The notes under the pieces are model-generated. The model saw only the letters and a program-made list of their open reading frames with translations. It had not been told where the DNA came from and searched no databases. From the NCBI GenBank assembly GCA_015847255.1, contig JADLZK010004674.1, positions 1 to 64,000 of the forward strand: a DNA stretch of 64,000 nucleotides. Direction: 5' to 3'. Positions 11,567 to 22,919 of the stretch are shown here, piece after piece. This stretch comes from Hyparrhenia diplandra (lineage: Eukaryota; Streptophyta; Magnoliopsida; Poales; Poaceae). How positions within the stretch are numbered: position 1 is the first letter of the stretch; each line of letters begins with the position of its first letter. Position numbers and translations under genes: made by a program.

Positions 11567-11885
11567 CACTACTACAATAGGCTACTGTAGGGGCGTCTCG
11601 GGATGGCCTGTAGGGGCGGTTTTTGTAACCGCCCCTAACTCTCCGTTCCTACAGTGGTTGCACTGTAGGGGCGGGTCCCCCCGCCCCTACTAACGACACT
11701 GCAGGGCGGGTTCGATCTACAACCGCCCCTATAGATGATTTGGAAAAAAAAAAAAAAAAGAAAAAGCCCATCCCAAACCCTAACGGGTCGGGATTTGGGC
11801 CAAGCTGTCGCCGCCCGCCCGCCGCCGGATTTGGGTGCGGTGGGATCTCTATTTTTTTTCATCAGTGACACTGGGAAACGTGGTG
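11567..11885. mobile_element. CACTA (En/Spm-type) terminal fragment
   Basis: The segment starts CACTACTACAATAGG and has several GTAGGGGCGG/CCGCCCCTA subterminal repeats in both orientations, the hallmark of grass CACTA ends. The right limit is placed at GTGGTG (11880-11885), a possible decayed partner end, but the 3-bp flanks do not match. It lies inside the LINE 3' UTR. Confidence 0.6.
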
Positions 11886-12075
11886 TCGCACCCAAAACTC
11901 CTGTAATTTAGTTGGTTTGGTAATGAAATTCGGGTTTACTGTTGTCGAAAAAAAAAATCATAGCCTGTGTTACCTTCTTTGCGAGATTGCCATCCATTTT
12001 ATTTGCAGCTATTCCAATTTTGATGTCAGAATGCTGTAGATTTTCTGCAACACGTGAAATCTGTATTTTCCAAGG

Positions 12076-13093
12076 ACGGTCGGTGCATGCTGAAATAGGG
12101 TTGGCAGGTGGTTTTGCTCTTCCAAACAGCTCAAAAAAAAAAAAAAGGCACGGTACTCAACCCGACGTCATGATTTGGGAAGAGAAAGCCCTAGGAATAT
12201 TGTGTGCAGGTAGCGTGGCGGGGGCGGCGGCTGCGACTGCGACTGCCCCCACCCGCACGCACGCGCACGGACGCAACGGCGCCGGCCCACAGCCGCGCGC
12301 GCAGCCGGGTCGTGAGGACTTTTTAAAATCCGGGGGCGGTTGGTGGCGACGTCGTCGGCGGCGGCGGCAGGCGCATCGACGCGTTCGCGGGGAGCAGCCG
12401 CCACGCTGCTGTCAGGGGTTGGACGGTGGTGCCCTGCCGCACCGCACATATACACACGTCGCTCTACGACTTTTAATTGCCGCCGTCCGGGCGGCCGCCG
12501 GGTCCCGGGGCGGCGCGGCGCAGGGTGCCGACACGACACGAACGTGCCGCCGCCCGCCCGCTTTGTGCGCGCCGCGTCTTGGATCGGCTGCCACTGCTCA
12601 CCTCCCGTGACGCGGACTTGACCGCCGGCGAGCCCCCGGCCCCGGATCCGCACGTTGCTGCCGCGAAACCGTGTCACTCATGCCCCTTTGCGCTGTCTCA
12701 CTCATGATGATGGTACCGTGTAAATTAACCTGGGATCTGTAACGGAGATGTATCATGACGCTTTGAAACTTTGAATGCTCGAGATGTCATGCGAGTACAT
12801 ATATACAACTGAACTGAACATACGAGAGATGATCGATTACTGATCTCCGTGAAAACCGAACTGCACATGACATTTGAGAGATTGATTTAGCATGTTTAGC
12901 CGGGGCCAGTAGATAAAAACTGATTACTTTTGCTGGTTCTTCCATTCCTTGCATGATAGGGCACGAAATGAGCTACAGAAACACGGTCACGGTAACGGTA
13001 ACAGCCTATTTACATTTGTTACTACTACATACATAGAGGCCTATAGCTAACTGATGACATTGACACCTTTGATGATGATGGCCATTTCGGTGG
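12076..13093. other. GC-rich block and AT-rich spacer, no gene supported
   Basis: 12190-12700 is extremely GC-rich with Arg/Pro-rich open frames on both strands and no recognisable domain. 12700-13090 is ordinary spacer and probably contains 3'-flanking DNA of the ERF relic that ends at 13094. Confidence 0.4.
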
Positions 13094-13692
13094 CTACGAC
13101 GACATGACTATCTCGACGGGCGGAGGCAGGTTGAGGTCAAGAAGCAGTCCCCAGGCCACCTGCCCCGCAGACGACCACCGTGCGCAGCAGCTCCGCTCAT
13201 CCTCGCTCTTGGGCGGCAAAACTGCCGCAGCGCCGGCGCGGCATGGAAGACCGTCGTCGGCGTCGGGTCCAGCAACGGGCACGGCTGCGCGGCGGCCACC
13301 GACGACGGAGCCGTGGCCAGCGAGTCGTCGTCCCGCCCGGACGAGGACGAGGACCCTTCTTCCATGGCTCTGCCGGTGCCGCCGCTCGCGTTGGTCACGG
13401 AGCCCGCTGGGATGGGTAGTTGTAGTTGGTGGTGGCGCGTGGCCCGCGAAGCCTGCGCGCGCGGCGGCGTCGTAGGCCCGGGCGGCCTCCTCGGGCGTGT
13501 CGAAGCGCCCAACCACACGCGCGCCTTCCGCGCCGGGTCCCGGATCTCCGCCGCGTACCGGCCCCACGGTCGCTTCCGCACGCCGCTCAGCCTAGGCTGC
13601 TCCGCACCACGCTCACCGCTACCGCTGCCGGCGCTGCTGTTGATGGTGGTGGTGTTGTTTACGGTCAGCGACATCCAGCTTTTTGGCGCCAT
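13094..13692 (-). pseudogene. ERF-type AP2 repressor gene, copy 2, frameshifted but best preserved
   Basis: From ATG at 13692 the frame reads MAPKSWMSLTVNN and then the first half of an AP2/ERF domain (SGVRKRPWGRYAAEIRDP, ARVWLG). A one-base loss after WLG moves the rest (FDTPEEAARAYDAAAR) into the next frame. A second shift is needed to read RRLRGPRATTNYNYPS. The C-terminus reads LLLDLNLPPPVEIVMSS and stop, a canonical EAR motif (LxLxL). The likely ancestor was a single-exon, roughly 190-200-residue nuclear transcriptional repressor of ERF subgroup VIII. With at least four single-base frame changes it is either a recent pseudogene or an intact gene damaged by sequence errors. Copies 1 and 3 are its relatives. 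Confidence 0.8.
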
Positions 13693-13828
13693 GGAAAGAT
13701 CGGTTAGTCTAACGACGTGCGTGCGGTGTGCTTGGCTCTAGCTGCTCGGATCGAACAGCCTTGCTATCACGGGAAGAGAGGTCAGAGTCTCAGTCTCTCA
13801 GAGATGGGAGAGTCCCCGACGCGCGAAA

Positions 13829-13837
13829 TTTTATAAA
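13829..13837 (-). promoter_or_regulatory. TATA box of ERF copy 2
   Basis: The minus strand reads CTTTATAAAAT about 140 bp upstream of the ATG at 13692, a normal core-promoter distance. Confidence 0.55.
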
Positions 13838-13839
13838 GA

Positions 13840-15145
13840 GCAAGGGGCGGCGGGGGAGGTGGGTGGCGACACGGCGGCTATCCGCACTCGTCATGCTTTG
13901 AACTCATCCTTTTAAAAAAAAAATATTCCGCCCTAATCATCGATATTCTCTTTTATATTAATTTTCCCGCACCCATTCATACTTTATATCTTCCTCTATC
14001 CCAACTACTATTAGTGGGGCTCACTTATAATTTTATCTAAATATATCTATTTGAGATCTTGTTTTGAAGAATTTATTGAAAAACAAATTCAATGGTGTAA
14101 TCGAAATTTAATTTGATTTTTTAGTTTGTGAGTTATAACATCTTTTAGGTAGTTTAAATAGTGAGCCCACCGCTGGTGCATGCTCTCTCTAGCTCCTGCT
14201 CCCGCGCATGCTGCCTCCGTCCGACGTGGCCCTGTGGCGTATGCACGGGAAGCGCTGGATTCCTGGCGTCCACCGGGCTCGTAATCTTGTTTAACGTATG
14301 GGTGCCGTACAGCGCTGCAGACAAAAAACGTTAAACGCGTACTCCAGTATGTGATGGCGTACGCCGGTGCGGATAGCCTAAGGCGAGGTCTGGCTGTTGA
14401 CTTGGCACGGTGACCGCCCGTCGGCCCTCGGCGGCCCCTCGCGTTTGACGGACGGCGCCGTACGTACGTCTCGCAATCGGCGGCCCCTCGCGTTTGCACG
14501 ATTTGGCCAGTCTCGATCATAGGCACCAGTCAGCATGTGGTTTGGTTTGGTCACAAGACTCGACTCCGTGGCGGCCGGGCACCGGACCGGACGGACCAAT
14601 CGTATTCAGTTTGTGCAAGCTCAATTTAGGATTTAGGAGATGCATGCAAAATTTTGGTACGAGAGAAAATGCTTGCTTGCTGGTTGATTAATCCTTGGAT
14701 TGCCAAGGCCTTGCTTTTTAGATGGCTAAAATTTCTAACAGCTTTTTCCACTCTCTCCATCACATCACATTAAATACACCAAGAGACATATGTTTGGAGT
14801 ATAAAATGTAGGTAAAAATAACTAATTATACAGTTTAGATGTACATTGCGAGACGATTCTTGTGAGCCTTACCTCATGGTAGGATAATATTTACCACAAA
14901 CAAACGAAAACGTCTTCATGGTGTCCAACTTTTCGATGCTACGGTGTCCAACCATTTCAAATATTTGCCAACTAAACCAGGCCCAAGTTCCAAATCGGCT
15001 AGTGCACACGGGACAAAATGGAGCGCTTATGCAGCCACATAAAAACACAAACCAATTGTGTGCGTGCGTGCGTCACGGAGTACTTCCCTATTTATACATC
15101 TCGGCCAATCCCTTTTGCGACAATTTCTATTTTCGAGGACGCTCG
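13840..15145. other. Intergenic spacer between ERF copies 2 and 3
   Basis: This is mostly AT-rich spacer. A direct repeat (CGGCGGCCCCTCGCGTTTG) occurs at 14429-14447 and 14478-14496. Open frames around 14.1-14.6 kb show no domain. Confidence 0.5.
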
Positions 15146-15779
15146 CTACATGACCATCTCGCCGGGCGGAGGCAGGTTGAGGTCGAGCCCCGGGGCCACC
15201 ACCACCGGCAGACGGCGACTCGGGAGCGGCGGCTCCGCTCCTCCTCCCTCTTCATCAAGACCGACCTCGGCATCGGGTCGAGGAACGTGTCTGTTGCGTG
15301 CGGCAATCATCGCCGCCGGACGAAGAGCCCGAGGCCCGTCGTCGAGCGAAGGAAGCCGGTGGCGGCGGCGGCGGCCGCGCATCCTTTGCCAACGTGGTGG
15401 TCGTTGTTGTCGATCCCTCGGCATTTACGACGGCGACCAAGGAGTCGGCGCTGGCCGCTTCGCGCTTCAGGCGAGAGCAGCCGCCTTGGCCCGCGCAACA
15501 GTCGGCTCTTTGGGGACAGCGGCGGCGGCGGCGTCGAGTGAATTGAAGTTAGTGGTGGCGCGGGGACCGAGAACTGCTTGCAGCGGCGTCGTAGGCCAGC
15601 GCTGACCTCCTCGGGCATGTCGAAGGTGCCCGACACACACGCGCGCCTTCCGCCTTGCCGGGTCCGATCTCCGCCGTCTGCGGCCCACGGGCGCTTCCGC
15701 GCAGCGAGCCTCGTGCTGGCGATCTGCTGCGGCTGGCTTCAGGAGGTACCTCTTTGCTGATGCTCCTCTTGGGTGCCAT
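15146..15779 (-). pseudogene. ERF-type AP2 repressor gene, copy 3, decayed
   Basis: The start MAPKRSISKEVPPEASRS at 15779 is followed, in shifting frames, by ERF-domain remnants: TAEI, then SGTFDMPEEV, then ALAYDAAA, then SPRATTNFNS. The last residues are PGLDLNLPPPGEMVM and stop, the EAR motif shared with copies 1 and 2. The WLG core is damaged and at least three frame changes are needed. The copy lies about 1.5 kb upstream (on the minus strand) of copy 2 in the same orientation, consistent with tandem duplication and decay. Confidence 0.75.
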
Positions 15780-15919
15780 GGATGGATGGCCAGAACTCTT
15801 TGCTACGTGCTGTGTGGGCGTAGCGTGCTTTCTTGCATTGGCCTTTGAGTTCTAAGTTCTCGCCGTCATCGCGAATGGGGAGTTGGTTGGGAGGTCGGCA
15901 GAAGGCGGCCAGCGCGGGG

Positions 15920-15928
15920 ATTTTATAC
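15920..15928 (-). promoter_or_regulatory. TATA box upstream of ERF copy 3
   Basis: The minus strand reads GAGTATAAAATCC about 145 bp upstream of the ATG, the same spacing as for copy 2. Confidence 0.5.
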
Positions 15929-16261
15929 TCGTGTACGCGCCAGTGCACGCCAAAAAAAAAGCGCAGCGCAAAGGGCCACCAATGGCGGCGCCGGGCCGCT
16001 GCCGCGTGTGGGTGGCCGCACGGCAAGGCAAGGGAGGAGGCGAGGTCCGACCGCTGACTTGGCAGGGGGTCGGTGCCGTGCATCCCATTCCGATCCCATT
16101 CGCGGTCCACGCGCGGGGTGGCCCACCGCGGCTCCCCGCACGGGGCACGCGTGGGGCGCGAAGGCATGGTTTGGTTGCCCCGCCTCTTTCGAAAGCCTCC
16201 CGGAAGTCGCGGTCATGGATTCGATCGGCTGTATCCCTAATTTGTTTTTTTTCCCATACTG

Positions 16262-16487
16262 TACTCCTTAGTCCTAACAAGAGTAAGAGTGTCGTTTATA
16301 TTTTTATTTATATTTTTATAAATATAATCTATTCGTTATGAATTATTTATCATTAGAGGTACTTTGATATTGACTTATTTGTTTTATAATTTACACAAAC
16401 TTTTTAAATATGACGAACTGGTCAAATAACGATTTCTATAAGTAAAAAATGAAACTCTTTTTTAGGACGAAGGATTAGGCGGGAGTA
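16262..16487. mobile_element. Stowaway-like MITE (Tc1/mariner)
   Basis: The segment begins TACTCCTTAGTCCTAAC and ends TTAGGACGAAGGATTAGGCGGGAGTA. Both ends carry the TA dinucleotide and resemble the CTCCCTCCGTCC termini of grass Stowaway elements. The interior is AT-rich and non-coding. Confidence 0.6.
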
Positions 16488-16877
16488 TTTGTACGTATAT
16501 TTATTTACCCATGTATTGTTACTGTAGATATAGAATTTGAGAAAAGCGATTTTTAAACCACCAAAAAATATCGACAATATCCATGTTTTCAAATCATCTA
16601 TTGCCATAAAGGCAAAAATCCAAGCCAAAATTTGAATGTCAAGCGAGGTGTCATATTTGCCAAAGAAATACTATAAATACTTCAGCCAAATTTAAACAAA
16701 TGGAATCTAATGTAATTACATTAATGAAAACAAACTAATAAATAAATAAAAATAAAAATTGATAAAATTCCTTTTCATGTTTCTTGAAATCCAAATTTTT
16801 TTTTCTCCCTCTACTGTCTTAGAGATGCAGTTTAGGCTGTTCGCTTAAACGTATCAGCCCGATTTATTATCAGATAA

Positions 16878-17749
16878 CTAGCAGGTGTGCCAGCTGCTTG
16901 TGGGCAAAAAAAGAGAGGTGGGAAGAAATGAAAAGTTTGCTAACGGGTTGGGGGAAAAGAGAAAAAAAGAAGAGGGGGAGAGGGGTGGGGAAAAAGGTGA
17001 AAAAAAGTTAGTATAGTTAGTTAAAGATTGGTTGTTATTGAGTCTTTTTTGGGGTTAATGTTAGGGAGGAAATTATGGAAGTGGAATCATGCATTTGGGA
17101 GTTAGGATGAAAAAATATGAATTTCTGAAGATTTTAGTATGGATTTATAATAGGGATTAGAACTTGAAAATTAATTATGAAAATTGGTTTAATGGAGTTG
17201 GAATTTTTGGTGCGTGGAAAGTAGAGTTTTCACTCTTCCGTGTACGTTTGTTGGGTGCTCGTAGCATTTTTTTCATGTAAACAGTGATGGGTTTACAGGA
17301 ACAGGGGACGGGGCGCGGTTGTACAGTAACTTGGGGGCTGTTCATGACGGGTTTGCACTGGTTTCTAATGGATACCTACTGTTTATTTCGGGTCGGGTTT
17401 ACTGTTCATACCGGGCTGTTCCATACTGGATGTTTATTGTTTATAACGGGTTTGTACTGTTCATATAATCAGTTACTGTTACGTGAACACTGAAATGAGA
17501 GAGGGCACGAAGATTGGAGCATCTACGCTTGGGGCTGTTCATGACGGGTTTGCACTGGTTTCTAATGGATACCTACTGTTTATAACGGGTCGGTTTTACT
17601 GTTCATACCGGGTTTTGTACTGTTCCATACTGGATGTTTATTGTTTATAACGGGTTTGTACTGTTCATATAATCCGTTACTGTTACAACAGTGAAATGAG
17701 AGAGGGCACGAAGATTGGAGCATCTACGCTCATATATAGTAAGGATAGA
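16878..17749 (-). mobile_element. Short non-autonomous Helitron
   Basis: On the minus strand the element starts TCTATCCTTACTATATATGA (5' TC, preceded by A) and ends GCAGCTGGCACACCTGCTAG followed by T. That matches A/TC...CTAG/T insertion, with a short hairpin (GCAG...CTGC) next to the 3' CTAG. There is no Rep/helicase coding capacity in its 872 bp. It contains a 197-bp tandem duplication near its 5' end. The end at 17749 is set by motif matching only. Confidence 0.55.
17334..17730. repeat. Tandem duplication, 2 x ~197 bp, inside the Helitron
   Basis: GCTGTTCATGACGGGTTTGC starts both units (17337 and 17534). Each ends ATTGGAGCATCTACGCT. The units differ by a few indels. Confidence 0.85.
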
Positions 17750-18092
17750 TAAGCATCAGCCATAGAATATGGAGACACGCAGCTGCTGCTCCAGCTGCCT
17801 GAACCCATTCTGGCCCGGATGTTTTCGTGCTTGATCCGATCGCTGCTGCGTCTCGGCCCATAGGGCTTCAGATCAGCGGTTGCATTCCCTCAAAAAGAAA
17901 AAAAAAAAAAAAAAAAAAAAGAGGAGCAGTTGCCGTAAGACCACCTGGAGGCTTCGACACCTGCGTCGCGCCGCCGCCGCCGCCGCCTGCGGCGTCCCCG
18001 GCCAGCCCCGCGGCACCATCCGACCACGAATCCCTCCCCGCTCCAGCTTGATCCCGCCGCCTCAACCGCCCTCTCCCTCTACACTTCAGTAG

Positions 18093-21000
18093 ATGATGGC
18101 GCCGCAGTTCCGGTTGCTGCCGCCGGCGTTGCAGATTCTTCGCCGCTGCCGCGCCTCGCGCTCCCACTTCTCTACCGCCACCCCCCCCCCCTCGTCTCGC
18201 CACCATCCAAGGCCGTGGTCTACGATGAGCACGGCCAGCCGGAGCAGGTGCTGAGGACGGTGGACATGCCGCCGGTGGAGGTCGGCGACCGCGACGTCTG
18301 CGTCAGGATGCTGGCTGCGCCCATCAACCCCTCCGACATCAACCGCGTCGAGGGCGTCTACCCCGTCAGGCCCCCGCTCCCCGCCGCCGTCGGAGGCTAC
18401 GAGGGCGTGGGACAGGTCCACGCCGTCGGCCCCGCCGTCACCGCCCCGCTCTCCCCGGCGACTGGGTCATACCGTCCCCGCCATCCTTCGGTCGGTAGTT
18501 GTAATTTCCTTCGTTTCGCTGCTTGCTGCTCCGGGAGGGGATCTGCCTCTCTTCGACTCAAATTTCATCCAACTAGTACAACCGTATTATATATGCTCTT
18601 TATTAGGGACCTGGCAGACGTACATTGTCAAGCATGAGAGCGTGTGGCACAAGGTCCGCAGCGATGTACCCATGGAGTACGCTGCCACCATCACCGTCAA
18701 CCCCTCGACCGCGCTCAGGATGCTCCAAGACTTTGTAAAAACTCAGTCCTGGTGCTCTTTTTTCTTTCTTTTGACCAATGTTTCAAGTAGTTCATTCCTT
18801 CCCTTGACATTTGACACGCCCTAGAGTTTTCGCATGCCTGTTGTCCCGCCCGTGACCTCCAATCTCTACTGTCACCAGGTGATTCCATCGTCCAGAATGG
18901 CGCTACCAGCATTGTTGGCCAGTGTGTTATTCAGCTCGCCAAAGTACATGGAATCCACACCATCAACATTATAAGGGACAGGTACATTTACAGATCTCCT
19001 TCTCAAAGTTGGGTGCCACTCACCAACAAGGATCAAGGATTCTGTTGGTGTCTTGCCTTTCTACATAATTCCTCTGCCAATTCTCTCTTATCATTCACTT
19101 TCGAATTATTTACCTATCTTCTTAGCCCACTGTTGTTCAATAGTAATTTGTAGTAGCTGAATTGATGTAGGCCTGGGTCAGAGGAAGCAAAAAACAAACT
19201 CAAACAACTTGGTGCAGATGAGGTGTTCACAGAATCTCAGCTAGATGTGAAGAATGTGAAGAGCTTGCTGGTACCGCTCCACTACCTGCTTTTCCAAATT
19301 GCTGCTCATCCTTGACACTTGACAGCTAGTATTTGTTTACGTGCACATGAAAATTAAAAATCTTTGTGTGAGAACTAAGAAGCATTTTTGTGATCTGATG
19401 TTGACAAATGCTGTTCAGACTAGAAAGCAAGGCCTGGCATTGCCGCACACTTAGAGAGCTTTCCAGTTTCAGTCAATTTTGGGTTTGTCATTCACTCGTA
19501 GCTCAGCTTGTAATTAGGAGTTGTTGTCAGTAGAGGTGTGGGCAGCGATGGAGAGGCAGGGATCCAGTAGCAGGAGAATTTTGAAAAAAAAAAAAAAAAA
19601 GAGAATCAGGAGAATTTTGAAAAAGATTAGTTTCAGATAAACTGGAATAGGAGTTTTTTGTCCCAGACAAAACACAGTTCTCATGATAGTCCCTTAGAAA
19701 CAAGTGTCAAGAAAACTAATTTACAAACTATAAAAGAAACATATACAGAGGTGTTTCAGATATAACTGAAGGGTTTGTTTGGATCCCATGTTTTATAAAA
19801 CTAGATATTATAAAACATGTTTTAGCCCAACATCCAGCATGACAATGTTTGGAGTTTGGACACTGTAACTTGGGTTTATCTGAAACAAGTTCTCAGTAAC
19901 CTAGAAAATTGAGCTTTATCAAACACGAGTTTTTGTGGTTTTCAGAGAACTGGCTTATGTATGGTATCTCAATTGCCAACATCCAACATATAGAGCACTC
20001 ATTCTGCACCTAGGGCGCATAAACTGACTACTGAACAAAGACTTAGATCAGAGAAAGTGCTATCGAACACTGATGCTGTGTTGCCTCCACACCCAAACAA
20101 AGAAACATTTAAAACGGAGTAATAAACTAACCACAACCACAAACTTTCTTTTTCTCCCCTCTAAAATTGCAAATAAAACTAGCTTCTAATTAGGAGATCC
20201 AAACAGCCATGAAGAAATCAACTCAACTGAGTCTTCCTTTTTAGATACCATTTTTCATAAAACCGATTCTCCTGTAATTTTTGGTGCTCTGGTTCATACA
20301 ATCGAATTCACCGTCAACCCAAATGTGACTTTCAGGAGATCCACTGTGTGTGGTTGTTTCCATCCTCTTTGTTTGCAGTTTGCACATAACAAGAACAAAC
20401 AAGCCGAACTCAATTAGTACCACTTTGTCGTCGACACTGGAAGCAGGCATGCTTTCCAAAGTGGAGCTCAAACTCTCAAATACCAACAAACTTTTTTTTT
20501 ATTTACTTGGAACAAATTAAATCAAGCTTATGGGGATAACCAAGCAACGACATTTGCATAAGGTGCAACGTAGGGAGTTACTGAAGGTGCTTTGCTTAAT
20601 CTAATAAATAACAGTAGGTTACTATGATACTATCAATAGGTCACGAGACAATGCTAGCTGTGAAGAAATGAGTCAAAACATGCATATCTGAACAAACAGA
20701 TTTGGAGCCACAAGGCCGTTGCTTTCAGCTGCCAAGGGTATATGGTTCATCAGATGATAAGCTGGAGTGTGAATTTAGCTAATTTGCACCTAACAGTAAA
20801 CTATTTGTGATTTCATATTTATTATTTCTTTTTTCATGTTTTGTGCTACCTTATAATGCGATAAATCATGGTATAGAATATTTGTGAACAAACATGTTTG
20901 ATACATCTGTATGAATGAATTTACTATCATGTTCCTCCATAGCAGATAAACATCAAACGTTAGCATTGAGAATTCTCAAATATAGGGGTAGTTGCTGTAT

Positions 21001-22564
21001 CTCTGTGTTTGTAGCTCCCAGTGGAATAGGAATTACAGTAAAACTGAATTGCCATACTGCTATAAATTCCTAAAGCTCTTCAGATACAAGTGTCAATGTA
21101 ACAAGATTTCAGAGTACAGGTCTGGTACTAACATTGGGGAAATCAGAAGTACAGCACTCCATTATTGGAGGGCGTGGAGCTAGGCCTTGCTCGGCACTTA
21201 TGGGCGTAGGGAAGCCTTGGTGTTGGGTGGCAAGCAGGGAGGGGTTGAGGGATGGAGATGCTACATGTGCATGGTGGATGGGCGAGGTAGAGGAGACGAC
21301 ATTAGGGGAGAGGAAGGGCGTCTCGAGCTCAAGTAGTGGAAGGGAATGGCATCTCAACCTCGAGTACCGCAAAACTTCATGATCATTAAAGTAGGCAAGA
21401 CCCAAACCGATCTGCATCAGACGGACGAGTGGCACTGTTTGGTGCCTGCTTTTGGTGCAAGATTTGTATTATAGGGATTAGTTGTACTAGTTTATGGAGA
21501 CCCAATCTCAAATCTTTGGTAGAACCGTGTAGTTCATTGTTTTTTTATTGTAGTGCTATTACTGCCTGACATTGGCATTGTGACATGCAAATTACAGTTT
21601 TTCTACGTAGAAAGAGTAGGATTGTTTCACGTTTTAACCAACATGTATCTAGTTAATGTTTGTTTCCTTTGTTCTTAGGGTGCTTTGCCGGAGCCTGCAT
21701 TGGGATTTAACTGTGTTGGAGGAAATGCTGCTTCTCTAATACTCAAGCTTTTGAAGTAATGTGCTGAATTTGAAAAAAGCTAGAATAATCCATTTTTCTC
21801 CCACACATAGACATAACTCTTGTTCTGTAGGCAAGGAGGCACCATGGTGACATATGGTGGAATGTCCAAGAGACCTGTCACCGTGCCCTACTTCATACTT
21901 CATTTTTAAGGTCTGTACACAAGACCCTGCTTGTGAAACTTATGCATCCGCAGTTTTGCTCTTTTTATATTGTTAGGCCACTTCAAACATTTTAAATGCT
22001 TATTAAAGTTAACTGTATGTTTTATGTGAGCAATGTTAGTCTCATTAGATGACAATGATAAGAAACTAGTGCTGAAGTATCAGTTTGTCAAGACAGACAA
22101 ACTATTTGATGGCTGATTTCAGGTTGTGTTCAAGGGATGGTGAGTTCCTATGTTTTATATGAGCCCCAAATGTCTAAAGGTTTCTTAACACAATGCAATA
22201 TATGTTTTGAAAGGATCTTTCCCTACGAGGGTTCTGGCTCCAGAAGTGGCTGAACTCAGATAAAACAGAAGACTGCAGAATAATGATAGACTACCTCTTG
22301 GGCCTTGTGCATGAAGGCAAACTCAAATACGAGTATGTATTTTTAATGTCATTCTGTTGTTGAGTTGCTTTTTAGATGTTATTGACATGCTCTCATCTTG
22401 ACATTTGCCATATCTGTAAAACTAAAAAGGAAAACTTACTGTGTGTTCGGAAACATATTGATTTGTTTGTAGGATGGAGTCGATTTCTTTCGTGAGTTCA
22501 GCTTGGCATTGGAGAATGCCCTGGGCAAACATGGAAGCCGGCCAAAGCAAGTTATCAAGTTCTG
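18093..22564 (+). CDS. MECR: Mitochondrial trans-2-enoyl-CoA/ACP reductase, 8 exons, frameshifted in this sequence
   Basis: This is the NADPH-dependent reductase of the last step of mitochondrial fatty-acid synthesis, in the medium-chain dehydrogenase/reductase superfamily. Exon 1 encodes an Arg-rich mitochondrial presequence, then AAPINPSDINRVEGVYP and PAAVGGYEGVG. Later exons give VWHKVRSDVPMEYAA, VQNGATSIVGQCVIQLAK (nucleotide-binding fold), GADEVFTESQLD, FNCVGGNAAS, QGGTMVTYGGMSKRP and LRGFWLQKWL. Approximate exons: 18093-18490, 18607-18735, 18879-18981, 19171-19270, 21679-21755, 21831-21910, 22214-22332, 22472-22564. Four one-base indels break the frame: the C-run at 18181-18191, ~18462 (SPGDW motif), ~21896 (VPTSYF motif) and ~22490. 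Exons and splice sites are otherwise well kept, so sequence errors are as likely as decay. The exon 2/3 junction is uncertain. Confidence 0.85.
19771..20210. mobile_element. Possible MITE in the large MECR intron
   Basis: GGGTTTGTTTGGATCCCATG at 19771-19790 is roughly mirrored by GGAGATCCAAACAGCCAT ending at 20210. The interior is non-coding. The 2.4-kb intron 19271-21678 is otherwise unremarkable, apart from a GC-rich patch at 21.13-21.44 kb. Confidence 0.4.
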
Positions 22565-22919
22565 AGACCAGGGTAGGTTAGGGGATCAGAGAGCTTGCAA
22601 ATGCCATTGATCTGTATGAATGATGAATTCAACATTTGGTATGGCAATTGTAAGTGACCTGGGAGTTGTAAATAAAATAAAGGCAGCAATCTTTATGGGA
22701 TTGTGAAACCAGCAGCTTAGCTAGATTTAAGTGCTAACTGAGTGAAGGATCACTTTGCGGCCGTGGGTGGTTGTACACAAGTTGTGCTTTAAGTTTATTT
22801 TTTCTTTCTGAGAAAATGCTTGTTTTTTTGAGGCGGATGGTTAATACGAATTCAAGAGAGGCTTGTTTCTCACGCCCTCGGCAGCCATCATCGCTCACTC
22901 GGATCTCTTACATTATGGG
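22565..22919. other. MECR 3' flank
   Basis: This is presumably 3' UTR and spacer. ATAAAATAAAG near 22671-22681 could serve as a polyadenylation signal. Confidence 0.4.

Larger units (their letters stand above)
11127..11955 (+). mobile_element. 5'-truncated L1-type LINE with 13-bp target-site duplication
   Basis: A poly(A) tail (11948-11955 region) ends the element. The flanks AATCACAGCCTGT (11114-11126) and AATCATAGCCTGT (11956-11968) form a 13-bp duplication with one mismatch. The body carries the 3' end of a LINE reverse-transcriptase ORF and a 3' UTR ending GGTAATGAAATTCGGGTTTAC. It interrupts the tandem array, and a CACTA terminus appears to have inserted into its 3' UTR. Confidence 0.85.
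10673..12075 (+). repeat. Tandem array of ~180-bp units, third unit split by a LINE
   Basis: Units start AGTTCTCCA(G/A)ATTGGA at 10673, 10853 and 11038 (lengths 180 and 185 bp). Each contains AGAGCTAGGAATCA and TTGCCTTCTTTGTGAGATTG. The third unit is interrupted after 11126 and resumes at 11956 (AATCATAGCCTGTGTTACC...), the LINE lying between. The array shows no convincing protein coding and its origin is unknown. Confidence 0.8.

Noticed and set aside
11942..12677. Long GC-rich frames on both strands (222 and 169 codons)
   Set aside because: Arg/Pro/Ala-rich composition in all frames and continuity with repeat DNA indicate absence of stops through GC bias.
18178..18520. MECR exon 1 read as a complete separate gene
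   Set aside because: Conserved MECR sequence continues across downstream exons with proper splice sites, so exon 1 is part of a multi-exon gene.
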